DNA of 37,541 bases from Leptospiraceae bacterium (GTDB lineage Bacteria > Spirochaetota > Leptospiria > Turneriellales > Turneriellaceae). A program made the position numbers and the translations under genes. Shown here one piece after another: positions 1 through 7,325 of the stretch (positions within the stretch are counted from its first letter, which is position 1; the number at the start of each line of letters is the position of its first letter). A model generated the notes under the pieces. It saw nothing but the letters and a program-made list of their open reading frames with translations, made no database searches and was not told the origin of the DNA. The stretch is from the NCBI GenBank assembly GCA_020440825.1, contig JAGRNJ010000030.1, positions 1-37,541 on the forward strand. Direction: 5' to 3'.

Positions 1-68
1 TAAACACGCGGGAAAATATCCATGTATTCAGGAATATCTTCAAAACTTTCAGTTTTTCAGAGATTCCT
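1..68. repeat. Dispersed structured repeat, copy A (truncated by window edge)
   Basis: These 68 bases match positions 6915-6982 at 64 of 68 positions in the same orientation, as I aligned by eye. The right part (30-68) contains an imperfect hairpin: aggaat pairs with attcct, and an inner aaaact/agtttt stem has a ttc loop. This part is identical in both copies. The left part is cut by the start of the window. After the repeat comes TTGACA (76-81), as copy B is followed by TTGACG, so the similarity probably extends past 68. No plus-strand gene follows copy A. I do not know the family. Confidence 0.85.
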
Positions 69-92
69 TAAAAAATTGACAAACCTGTTTTA

Positions 93-186
93 CTGGTTAG
101 CATCCCCAGCTTGATAGGCAAACTCACCCACAGCATCATAGAAGCTACCGTCTGGTTAATCACGATTTCTAATTCATGCTAACCAG
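93..186. repeat. Perfect 11-bp inverted repeat around a gene end
   Basis: ctggttagcat at 93-103 is the exact reverse complement of atgctaaccag at 176-186. The right arm overlaps the last codons and stop of the minus-strand gene ending at 174. In the transcript the arms could pair across a loop of about 72 nt. No U-run follows, so it is not a classical terminator. The 173 bases before that gene hold this repeat and copy A of the dispersed repeat; I see no coding region there. Confidence 0.5.
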
Positions 187-977
187 AACACTACACTCAG
201 ACCCAAAGCTGTCAATACCGATGCTCCCAGAAAGCCGGATGTATAAAGCAAGATGATCAGTTTGCCAATTGCTGCAACAGATTGTTTCTTATCGCCTAAT
301 ATTCCTATTAAAGGAAGCACCTGCAATCCATGAAGACCAATAAAATGCACAGACCGGATGTCTCCGGCTGTGAGGCTCCAGCCAAGAAAGGGAATGGATG
401 TGTTTCCCGGTTCTCCCACACTGTGGGTTAGTATCCCAGACATTAAACCTCCCGCTACGCTTCCAAGTATAAAGAGTATAGATCCCCATCTGATGCCCAA
501 TAGTGTCAGTGTACCAAGGCTTAATTCCTCTGAACTCTTGTTAAAAAAAGGTGCAAGAAATACTACTGTGGCCACACTCGATGTGGCAATCATAACGCCC
601 ATGATTGAATAAATGGTGCTATCCAGAGGGGATTGTATATTGAAATGTGATGCTAGTCCTCGGGCGGCTTGCAAACTAATTAATAACATTTCTCCCCACA
701 TCATTAAGGCTACAACAATGCTTGAAATCTTTACTCTCTGCCTTGCCTTTTCATTCGCATTTTTTAGAAGAGGTGGTGTCAAAAAAGAAAGCGTCAGCAT
801 AAAGATGCCTATTGATGAGGCAAATTTCATTGGTTTGTACCAGTTATCAACATCGCCTACAGTACGTGGATCCGTAAAGCTCAACATAGTGAAAACAAAG
901 AAGAGAATAAGGTGCATAATCCCTGTCCGGGTTGCCCACGCGTTTGAGCGCAGGCTTTTGCGCCAATAAGATTCCAT
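174..977 (-). CDS. Multi-pass membrane protein of unknown function
   Basis: About 267 residues with roughly seven hydrophobic segments and short polar loops; I do not recognise the family. Histidines sit in or next to predicted helices (for example the VHFIGLHGLQVLP stretch near the C-terminus), which could ligate a metal or heme, but that is speculation. A longer reading from a TTG at 1031 would overlap the preceding gene by 44 nt. I prefer the ATG at 977 (sequence MESYWRK), which begins 10 nt after that gene's stop, though neither start has a strong Shine-Dalgarno. It is the last gene of a minus-strand run with the ABA4-like protein and the ABC exporter. Confidence 0.75.
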   Translation of the reverse strand: MESYWRKSLRSNAWATRTGIMHLILFFVFTMLSFTDPRTVGDVDNWYKPMKFASSIGIFMLTLSFLTPPLLKNANEKARQRVKISSIVVALMMWGEMLLISLQAARGLASHFNIQSPLDSTIYSIMGVMIATSSVATVVFLAPFFNKSSEELSLGTLTLLGIRWGSILFILGSVAGGLMSGILTHSVGEPGNTSIPFLGWSLTAGDIRSVHFIGLHGLQVLPLIGILGDKKQSVAAIGKLIILLYTSGFLGASVLTALGLSVVFWLA

Positions 978-987
978 AGAGAGATTG

Positions 988-1455
988 TTACTGGGCAGAT
1001 TCACACTGTTCACCTGTTTCTTTCTTAGCAATGAGCGGTCTCGCGACTCTCCAAATCAAGTACCCTGTGGGTCCAAACATGAAAGTGAAAAACCATATAG
1101 GCAGCATATACCAGATTGGGATATTTGATGATTTCGCCTGTTGCGCTATGACCATCCCTACAAATAGATCAAAAGCCAGATAATGGGCCCAGCCCATCAA
1201 GAGAAGCGTATCTGCCTCAAACAAACTTCGAACATTTGCAAGCGAGTCAAAGCTACCTTCTGCTGAAGGCAGAACTCCAAAGCCAGTTAGCATTAAAATT
1301 ATCGCATAACCTGCTGAGAGTAGTAACGGTATCCAGTATTGATTAAACATAAGAGAAAGAAAGCCCTGCAAGGGGAAGACATAATGCAGCACCAGTGACA
1401 GCCACCCAATTATTGCTATAGTGTTGGAAATAGAGAACAATAACTCATAATCCAT
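988..1455 (-). CDS. ABA4-like (DUF4281) membrane protein
   Basis: 155 residues, four hydrophobic segments. The segment GWAHYLAFDLFVG (about residues 88-100) and the C-terminal FTFMFGPTGYLIWR are hallmarks of the ABA4/DUF4281 family. Plant ABA4 is a plastid membrane protein needed for neoxanthin formation; bacterial members are uncharacterised. No carotenoid genes are visible in this window, so a pigment role cannot be inferred here. It starts 27 nt after the ABC exporter stop and is followed closely by another membrane protein, so the three probably share a transcript. Family assignment is good; function is open. Confidence 0.8.
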   Translation of the reverse strand: MDYELLFSISNTIAIIGWLSLVLHYVFPLQGFLSLMFNQYWIPLLLSAGYAIILMLTGFGVLPSAEGSFDSLANVRSLFEADTLLLMGWAHYLAFDLFVGMVIAQQAKSSNIPIWYMLPIWFFTFMFGPTGYLIWRVARPLIAKKETGEQCESAQ

Positions 1456-1482
1456 AGTATTCTCTCCAAAAGATATTGTACG

Positions 1483-3282
1483 TTAACTTTCACCGATCTG
1501 CAATTTCCACAGGTCGGCATATTTCCCATTTTTTTTGAGCAGTGACTCATGAGAACCTGCTTCGGCGAGCCGCCCCTTCTCGAGAACAAAAATTCGATCA
1601 GCTTTGCGAATTGTAGAGAGGCGGTGGGCAATGATCAAAGCAGTTCTTCCTTTAGTAATCTTGCTAAGATTATGCTGAATTGCGCGTTCTGTTTCAGTAT
1701 CTACTGCGCTCGTTGCTTCGTCGAGAACCAGAACAGGAGCTTTTTTCAGCAGAGCGCGGGCGATCGAAAGCCGTTGCCGCTGCCCGCCCGAAAGTTTTAG
1801 GCCTCTTTCACCGATCATGGTATCATATTTTTGCGGCAGGCTGTCGACAAAATTGTGAAACTGCGCAGATTTTGCCACACGAATCACCTCATTGAGAGAG
1901 GCATCGGGTGAACCATAGGCTATGTTTTCAAAAATAGAGCCGTAAAAGAGGTATACATCTTGACTCACTAGAGAAATATTTTTTCTCAGATCATTCAGTG
2001 TAAGCTGACGGATATCCGTCTTATCAATTAAAATTTCACCTTTGTTTATTTCATACATTCTCAGCAGTAATTTTACTAATGTAGTTTTTCCTGAACCGGT
2101 GGTACCTGCAATACCAATTGTTTCTTTTGGTTTGATTAAGAATGAAAGCTTTTTGATGACTTCAACAGATTTTTTTTCATTTTCAGATAACTGATATGAG
2201 AACTCTACATTCTTAAATTCAATTTCACCTGCGGGGTTGTGCAGAATCTGGGGTTCTTGAGGGTCCCGAATTTTTATTTCACTTTGTATGAGTGAGAAAA
2301 TTCTGTTTCCGCTTGCTTTTGCCCGCTCAAAATCATCAAACGTAGTACCAAGTGTGGTCAGAGGCCACAGCAGTCGCTGTATCATCATTGAGAATAAGAC
2401 GAGCTCGCCTATTGTGATGATTCCTGAGCCCTGCAAGATCCAGTAGCTGCCCAGCAACAGAACTCCGGCAAAACCTAATGCAACGAAACTGCGAATCAAC
2501 GGAACGTACAGAGCACTCAATTGTATGGCATGCAGATTTTTTCGCCGGTAATTTTCTGACTCTTCATTGACGCGCCTGGTTTCTTGCTCTTCGGCTGTGA
2601 AACTTTTTATCACCTGTATACCGCCCAGGTTATTTTCGAGTCTGCTGCCTAAAGCACCAACGGAACTGCGTACCGCGGCATAACGGGGTGAGATTTTTCT
2701 CTGGTAGTAAAAACTGCCAAAGATGACCATTGGCACAGGTATCATACCGAACAGGGCAAGCTGCCAGGAAGTGTCGAACATTATATAACCTGCAAAAATA
2801 AACAGAACAAAAAGTTGCAACAGGGTATTGAACCCCGTGTTTAAGAATCTTTCAAGCTGGTTTACATCATCATTCAAAATCGCCATCGTGTCACCGATTC
2901 TATGATTGTCAAAAAAACTCATTTCGCGGTTTTGTATATGACGGTAGGCTGCCATTCGCAGGTCATGCTGTGCATCTTGGGCAATGCTCATAAATGATTT
3001 TTTATAAAACCATTCGAAGAGGCTTTCAAATCCGAAGATAATAATGGCTAATGATGATAAAAAGATTGCCATTCCCCAGATGTCACCCTGCTTAATAAAA
3101 AAATAGACAAAGCGGGGTGGGGAATTATTTAATGAATCGATAACCCACCCAACCAGAACCGGCGGCATCAGATCGAGTACCTTGTTGATAATGCTATACA
3201 CCATCGCAGCATACACCCGGTTTTTATAAGGTTGCAGAAAGTCGATAAGGGAGGCTATAAAATCGGGTGGGTTTCTGCTCAT
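1483..3282 (-). CDS. ABC exporter, fused permease and ATPase (MsbA/MdlB type)
   Basis: 599 residues, the usual size of a half-size type IV (exporter) ABC protein working as a homodimer or heterodimer in the inner membrane. The N-terminal about 320 residues form a six-helix transmembrane domain. The nucleotide-binding domain follows with Walker A GTTGSGKTT (about 391-399), ABC signature LSGGQRQR (about 495), Walker B VLVLDEATS (about 515) and the switch histidine in IIAHRLSTI. All catalytic motifs are intact. Substrate cannot be read from sequence; lipids, drugs and peptides are all possible for this subfamily. The ATG at 3282 fits the domain start. It lies 51 nt downstream of the SLC12-like permease, on the same strand. 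Confidence 0.92.
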   Translation of the reverse strand: MSRNPPDFIASLIDFLQPYKNRVYAAMVYSIINKVLDLMPPVLVGWVIDSLNNSPPRFVYFFIKQGDIWGMAIFLSSLAIIIFGFESLFEWFYKKSFMSIAQDAQHDLRMAAYRHIQNREMSFFDNHRIGDTMAILNDDVNQLERFLNTGFNTLLQLFVLFIFAGYIMFDTSWQLALFGMIPVPMVIFGSFYYQRKISPRYAAVRSSVGALGSRLENNLGGIQVIKSFTAEEQETRRVNEESENYRRKNLHAIQLSALYVPLIRSFVALGFAGVLLLGSYWILQGSGIITIGELVLFSMMIQRLLWPLTTLGTTFDDFERAKASGNRIFSLIQSEIKIRDPQEPQILHNPAGEIEFKNVEFSYQLSENEKKSVEVIKKLSFLIKPKETIGIAGTTGSGKTTLVKLLLRMYEINKGEILIDKTDIRQLTLNDLRKNISLVSQDVYLFYGSIFENIAYGSPDASLNEVIRVAKSAQFHNFVDSLPQKYDTMIGERGLKLSGGQRQRLSIARALLKKAPVLVLDEATSAVDTETERAIQHNLSKITKGRTALIIAHRLSTIRKADRIFVLEKGRLAEAGSHESLLKKNGKYADLWKLQIGES

Positions 3283-3333
3283 AGTAGTATTTAAAAGTTG
3301 TAAATAGGCAGTACAGAAGAAATCACCGTGTCA

Positions 3334-5610
3334 TCAATCGTCAATGAGTTTTACTGTATTAGCAGACTTTACGAATAAAATAGGCGGCAGATCATCAAAC
3401 TTATGAATTTCTCGTGCAAAGAAAAATTCATTGAGACTGAAAATTTTCTTTTTGTTTGTGTCTTCAAGAAAATCTCCGGGCAGACCCATCATGATAATTT
3501 CAGCGTTTCGCGAAACTTGCCTGACGATTTCGTGAAAAGGTTCTTCTGATTCTGGAAGTATAAACACTTCACCAGAAAGTCGAGCAGATTCGAGCAGGTG
3601 ATGCATCTGAGTACTCGCTGTTTCAGAGTTCTCATCTTCACTCAGTTTTCTAATAATGCGAATTTTCATTTCTGAATGATGCGTTTTTTCTGAAATCATC
3701 ATTATATAGGCAAGCAGAACCATCAGGTTTCCGTTTCTTTCGCCCCTCCACCAGATATCAATGAACTGGCATTTATTGAATAAACCAGCATTTTTGAGAA
3801 GCAGAACATTCTGATTCAGGTTCAATGCAGTCTTCAAAACTTTTACACAGTCTAATTTCTTTGAAAATTCCAGCAGAATACTGTTTTGTCTTAGCCCACC
3901 CATTGACGCAGATTGAATCAAAGCCATAGTGGTTTCAGTAAAGTCTCCTGAAATGAGTGTGTTGGTTGGGATAGAGAATTGATAAAAATTAAAATCATGT
4001 ATTTTTTCTTTCTCTGATTTAATGATATTCATATTAACCAGGCCCTTAAACGAGGCAATCATTTCACTGATTTTCTCCATTTTGTCAGGATGGTTTACCT
4101 TACTTGAAAAACTGATTGTTGTTAAAAAAGGTCTCCAGTTTTTTGAACCCTGTTCAATTTTGGCCAGTGATTTAATACCTCTGTTTATAAATGAAAAAGT
4201 TACGCCCCACCACACACCCTCAAGGCGAGACTCAGATTTATTTCTCAAAATCATCTGAAAAATGACATATTGGGAAAGAATGACAAATATACCGACAAGC
4301 CAGTCAAAAAGGAGAATGATCAGCAGGCAGGTTAAAAAACCATATAGGGATATGAGCCAATGCCCTTTTGAGGTGGGCCGAAATGAGGGATTCCCACTGA
4401 TTCTTTCAAGAAAGGCGGAACCGTTTACCCAACCATAGACGGCCAGAAAGCAGATACCGACAATCATAGCAGCAAGATTTATACTGCCCATCCAGATTAT
4501 ACCGAATGCTACAAAAAATGTCAAAATGGAAGCAAAACGGGGTTCGCTGCCATCTTTAAAAAAATCTGACTTCAAAAACTTTAAGAAATCTGGCAGAACA
4601 GAATCTTTTGACAGTGACTGTGCGGTACGCGGAGCAGTCATGAAACAGCTCAATGCAGATGAGCTTGTGGCAAAAAGAATTCCACTGAGAATAAAAAGCG
4701 CGAATAAATTTTCTGGAAATACTTTTGAGAGACCAAATATCTCGGTAAGTAATTTTCCTTGTGGATTACCATTCACATAACTTTCAATCAGAAATTCTTT
4801 TTTGATGAATGCAAAAACCAAAGCACAGATAAGATACACGATAAAAGTTATAGCGATAGCAAGAAATGTTCCTTTGACTAGACTTTTTTTAGGATCTTTC
4901 AGATCACCACTCATTCCTACACCCGCATCAATACCTGTTACTGCCGGGAAAAATTGGGTAAATGCAGTAAAAAAAATAGCAAATGTCATTGCACGATTTC
5001 CTGAAAGATTAATTTTCGACAGGGAATTTTGAAAAATCGATTCAGATTCAAACTGAAAACCCAGAAAGGGTGAGAAGACGATTGTCAGGGTACTTACCAT
5101 TAAAATTATCAGTATCAAAGACTGAATTCTTAAAGTGAAATCAGCACCCAACATTACAATCACCAGAAACGCAATAACAATTGCACTTGCCAATATCTGT
5201 TTTTGCAGCATGATGCCTTCTGAACTCATATCATTGAATAAATATAAATCAGAAAAATGATAGGCTAGAATCGGCTGCAATGGCTCAGCAAAGCCAATAC
5301 AGTAAAACCCGATCGATGCGGCTTGTGCAAAGTAAAGTTGAATACCAATTGACCCTCCCAGTGATTTACCCAAAGACCTCTTCGAGATGGCATACATCCC
5401 CCCCGGACCAATTGTATTCAGGTTGGTAGCACAATCTGCGAGAGAAAAAGCGGTAGCGAAAGTAACACTATGGGCAATAATAATTATCAGCGACATCATT
5501 AAGAAGCCAGTGTCAGCAGTCAAAGAAGGTAAAAGCAAGAAAAATACGGTGCCAAGAATGGCATTGGTTGAGGGTATGAAAACACCCTGGAATGTATTGA
5601 ATTTTTTCAT
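3334..5610 (-). CDS. SLC12-like cation-chloride cotransporter / APC permease
   Basis: 758 residues. Residues about 1-460 form a roughly 12-helix amino acid/polyamine/organocation (APC) fold. SLC12-type stretches are visible: GVFIPSTNAILG near the N-terminus, SLGGSIGIQLYFAQAASIGFY, and FFPAVTGIDAG followed by MSGDLKDPKKS. The long cytoplasmic C-terminus (about 470-758) keeps the SLC12 motif IDIWWRGERNGNLMVLL (about 615-632), equivalent to IDVWW...GGL in animal Na-K-Cl cotransporters. This supports SLC12-like over a generic amino acid permease. Bacterial members may move chloride with cations or may be amino acid carriers; the ion set is not determinable here. ATG at 5610; a 257-nt gene-free region lies upstream. 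Confidence 0.85.
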   Translation of the reverse strand: MKKFNTFQGVFIPSTNAILGTVFFLLLPSLTADTGFLMMSLIIIIAHSVTFATAFSLADCATNLNTIGPGGMYAISKRSLGKSLGGSIGIQLYFAQAASIGFYCIGFAEPLQPILAYHFSDLYLFNDMSSEGIMLQKQILASAIVIAFLVIVMLGADFTLRIQSLILIILMVSTLTIVFSPFLGFQFESESIFQNSLSKINLSGNRAMTFAIFFTAFTQFFPAVTGIDAGVGMSGDLKDPKKSLVKGTFLAIAITFIVYLICALVFAFIKKEFLIESYVNGNPQGKLLTEIFGLSKVFPENLFALFILSGILFATSSSALSCFMTAPRTAQSLSKDSVLPDFLKFLKSDFFKDGSEPRFASILTFFVAFGIIWMGSINLAAMIVGICFLAVYGWVNGSAFLERISGNPSFRPTSKGHWLISLYGFLTCLLIILLFDWLVGIFVILSQYVIFQMILRNKSESRLEGVWWGVTFSFINRGIKSLAKIEQGSKNWRPFLTTISFSSKVNHPDKMEKISEMIASFKGLVNMNIIKSEKEKIHDFNFYQFSIPTNTLISGDFTETTMALIQSASMGGLRQNSILLEFSKKLDCVKVLKTALNLNQNVLLLKNAGLFNKCQFIDIWWRGERNGNLMVLLAYIMMISEKTHHSEMKIRIIRKLSEDENSETASTQMHHLLESARLSGEVFILPESEEPFHEIVRQVSRNAEIIMMGLPGDFLEDTNKKKIFSLNEFFFAREIHKFDDLPPILFVKSANTVKLIDD

Positions 5611-5751
5611 GGCTTTGCTTCAAAATCATATCACATAAGTGCAATGTCGATCATTTAATAAAATAACCATTGAAGAAAAATAATTTACCCAGAGATTCAG
5701 CGAATCTGTGAGGGAAAAATAGACGTTTTTCTAGTGCAGATTTGTGAATTT

Positions 5752-5785
5752 CTCTCAAAAAGTTCATGAAGGGGCTTTTTCAGAG
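5752..5785. repeat. Hairpin sharing an arm with the 6868-6903 hairpin
   Basis: ctctcaaaaag (5752-5762) pairs with ctttttcagag (5775-5785) with one mismatch, over a 12-nt loop. The right arm ctttttcagagg is identical to the right arm of the hairpin at 6868-6903, about 1.1 kb away. The surrounding gene-free stretch 5611-5867 also holds a gattc/gaatc mini-stem (about 5694-5706) and a caggca/tgcctg stem (5809-5826). I see no convincing promoter. Confidence 0.55.
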
Positions 5786-5867
5786 GTTAGCTGAAGTAAA
5801 AAACTTGTCAGGCAATTAAGTGCCTGTCTTATGCACTATGAAGATAGTGAAGCAGAAACAGGAAAAT

Positions 5868-6008
5868 ATGTTTGCCCTTGCCGGGCTTTCTTTCACAGAA
5901 CTGAAAGTTATAAAAGATGCTTGTGAATTATTTGGCAAGCAGGGTTCTACACAGGCCGAAGCAATTGCCAAAGTAATAAACGATGAAATGAACAATGTAA
6001 CAATTTAA
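5868..6008 (+). CDS. Small hypothetical protein (46 aa)
   Basis: An ATG at 5868 is preceded by AGGA at 5860-5863, a usable but close Shine-Dalgarno, and opens a 46-residue acidic, helix-prone peptide (FTELKVIKDACELF...EAIAKVINDEM). The frame stays open upstream to a GTG at 5820 and an ATG at 5838, but neither has a ribosome site. The helix-turn-helix-like length and alanine/lysine pattern hint at a helical bundle. No family recognised. Its stop directly abuts the stop of the convergent YjdI-like gene with no spacer. Coding status is plausible but unproven. Confidence 0.45.
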   Translation: MFALAGLSFTELKVIKDACELFGKQGSTQAEAIAKVINDEMNNVTI

Positions 6009-6248
6009 CTATTTGTTCTTATAAAAACTCAATGCTCCCGACGGACACTGATTAATCTGTGCCTTTAATTCTTCGGTACTTGCATTTTCAATTGTGATCC
6101 ATGGTTTTGCTTTGGGATTGTAAACCTTGGGCAGGGTTTTTACACAGACAGCTGTATGCTTACAAAGTGCTGGTTGCCAGACTACTGTTAGATCATCGTT
6201 TGAATATTCGAGCTTTTTTGAATTTGCCATAGCACAGCAAATAGCCAT
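6009..6248 (-). CDS. YjdI-type mono-cluster (4Fe-4S) protein
   Basis: 79 residues matching the Fer4_19/YjdI family, which is predicted to bind one iron-sulfur cluster. The family pattern YSNDDLTVVWQPALCKHTAVC, then NPKAKPWI, and the terminal QCPSGALSF are all visible. Cysteines 29, 35 and 68 are the likely ligands. Extra cysteines at residues 4 and 5 are present only if the first ATG (6248) is used; the ATG at 6230 (MANSKK) would remove them and fits the family N-terminus equally well. No clear Shine-Dalgarno at either. Family members are small cytoplasmic electron-transfer or cluster-storage proteins of unproven role. Confidence 0.85.
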   Translation of the reverse strand: MAICCAMANSKKLEYSNDDLTVVWQPALCKHTAVCVKTLPKVYNPKAKPWITIENASTEELKAQINQCPSGALSFYKNK

Positions 6249-6317
6249 TCTCTAATTAGTCAATAGATAAAATATTCTAAGTCGACCTGATTACGCAGTC
6301 AGGATATTATGAAATAC

Positions 6318-6695
6318 CTAACTACGATGTTGATCAATCAGTATCTGGTTGCCATCTGGGTCTACAATAGAAAAACTCGCTGGTCCCGAAGTTTGTGCAG
6401 GATCAATCTCACTTTGAATCGCAATACCGGCGTCTTTGACTTTTTTTTGTATTTCCCGAACGTCGGTAAACTCTTTTGTTTCATTCCCGTTTGAATCCCA
6501 GCCGGGGTTAAATGTCAGAATATTAGAATCAAACATTCCTTGAAACAGGCCAACATTGGTATCACCATTTTTGAGAATTAACCAGCCCTGGCTTTGTTCT
6601 CCGTGAATAACAGTAAATCCCAGAGTCTCATAAAACTCCTTTGATTTTTGTATGTCTTTCACTGCAAGACTAATTGAGAAATTTCCTAGCTGCAT
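6318..6695 (-). CDS. VOC (glyoxalase/bleomycin-resistance fold) protein
   Basis: 125 residues, the size of a single vicinal-oxygen-chelate module pair. The N-terminal FSISLAVKDIQKSKEFYETLGF, the mid GWLILKNGDTNVGLF and the C-terminal FSIVDPDGNQILIDQH follow the duplicated beta-alpha-beta-beta-beta pattern. Such proteins are metal-dependent lyases, dioxygenases, isomerases or drug-binding proteins. The substrate cannot be assigned. ATG at 6695. It is about 70 nt upstream of the YjdI-like gene on the same strand, so both may be co-transcribed. Confidence 0.85.
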   Translation of the reverse strand: MQLGNFSISLAVKDIQKSKEFYETLGFTVIHGEQSQGWLILKNGDTNVGLFQGMFDSNILTFNPGWDSNGNETKEFTDVREIQKKVKDAGIAIQSEIDPAQTSGPASFSIVDPDGNQILIDQHRS

Positions 6696-6867
6696 AATTC
6701 AACTTACTCGTGTAGTTATATTGTCAATGATTTATTTTTGCCTAAACCTTCAAAACTTGTGGAGCCACCTTTGGCTGTCCCTAATTAAGCGCCTCTGCCT
6801 GTACGGGCATAATGACCCGGCTGTTTCAGTATTGAAGGGCTTTTGAACCTATATTATTCTTAAGTAA
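6696..6867. other. Gene-free stretch before the hairpin tract
   Basis: Together with the hairpin tract that follows, this makes a gene-free region of about 350 nt between the VOC gene and the antitoxin. In 6696-6867 I see no ORF with a ribosome site and no resemblance to a tRNA. It presumably contains the promoter of the VOC gene, but I cannot place it with confidence. Confidence 0.5.
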
Positions 6868-7016
6868 CCTCTGTAAAAGTCCCTCCAAGCACTTTTTCAG
6901 AGGCAATGCCGCGCTAATCGCGCGGGAAAACATCCATGTTTTCAGGAATATCTTCAAAACTTTCAGTTTTTCAGAGATTCCTGTAATCATTTTTCGAGCT
7001 GGCCTAAAAAATGATT
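6868..7016. repeat. Five-hairpin tract containing structured repeat copy B
   Basis: Five inverted repeats follow one another. (1) 6868-6880 pairs with 6891-6903, 13-nt arms with one mismatch. (2) ccgcgc 6909-6914 pairs with gcgcgg 6920-6925. (3) gaaaaca 6926-6932 pairs with tgttttc 6937-6943. (4) aggaat 6944-6949 pairs with attcct 6977-6982, with an inner aaaact/agtttt stem. (5) aatcattttt 6985-6994 pairs with aaaaatgatt 7007-7016. Hairpins 2, 3 and 4 abut with no spacer base. Positions 6915-6982 are copy B of the dispersed repeat seen at 1-68. No coding frame with a ribosome site fits. Candidate structured RNA, MITE-like element or transcription-blocking DNA structure. Confidence 0.75.
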
Positions 7017-7043
7017 GACGGAGTATCTTGTAAGTCATAAAAT
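7015..7043 (+). promoter_or_regulatory. Sigma70-type promoter of the toxin-antitoxin module
   Basis: TTGACG (7015-7020), a 17-nt spacer and TAAAAT (7038-7043). The expected start of transcription, seven bases after the -10 box, is 7050, which is the A of an in-frame ATG. The -35 box overlaps the last hairpin of the preceding tract. Confidence 0.65.
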
Positions 7044-7049
7044 ATGACT

Positions 7050-7325
7050 ATGGTTGTAACTACAGATGAAAAGACTGTACCAAAAGGTGTGCTTAAGTCG
7101 CAAATGCTGCGCATTTTTCGGGAAATTGAAGCAACAGGTGAAGAAATAATCGTAACTGATTTTGGCAAGCCCGTGCTTCGAATTACACCAATACGTAAAA
7201 AGCTGAACGTTGCCGACGTATTCGCAGATGTAAGGACTAAAGCCCACCACGTCAAACTAGATGAACAGGATCTTATAAAGCCGCTTGATGAAGCATATTT
7301 TGAGATTAACAATGGTCTTGTTTGA
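7050..7325 (+). CDS. Phd/YefM-family antitoxin
   Basis: About 91 residues from the ATG at 7050; an ATG at 7044 would add two residues. The core LKSQMLRIFREIEATGEEIIVTDFGKPVLRITPI is typical of Phd/YefM antitoxins, which bind their own promoter through the N-terminal fold and neutralise the toxin through the C-terminal tail. The tail here (residues about 55-91) is charged and would wrap the PIN toxin. No Shine-Dalgarno precedes either ATG, which agrees with a leaderless mRNA from the promoter just upstream. It overlaps the toxin start by 14 nt, indicating coupled translation. Confidence 0.88.
   Translation: MVVTTDEKTVPKGVLKSQMLRIFREIEATGEEIIVTDFGKPVLRITPIRKKLNVADVFADVRTKAHHVKLDEQDLIKPLDEAYFEINNGLV

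Noticed and set aside
76-103. TTGACA-16 nt-TAGCAT promoter after repeat copy A
   Set aside because: The -10 is weak and no plus-strand gene follows; only its position relative to the repeat is noteworthy.
6868-7016. CRISPR array or integron attC site
   Set aside because: The hairpins differ in sequence and length, there are no equal repeats with spacers, and no core-site pattern or nearby integrase with an intact active site is visible.
6826-7038. Minus-strand frame of 70 codons across the hairpin tract
   Set aside because: It is built from the inverted repeats, has no ribosome site and ends in unstructured sequence; the strong stems better explain the region as non-coding.
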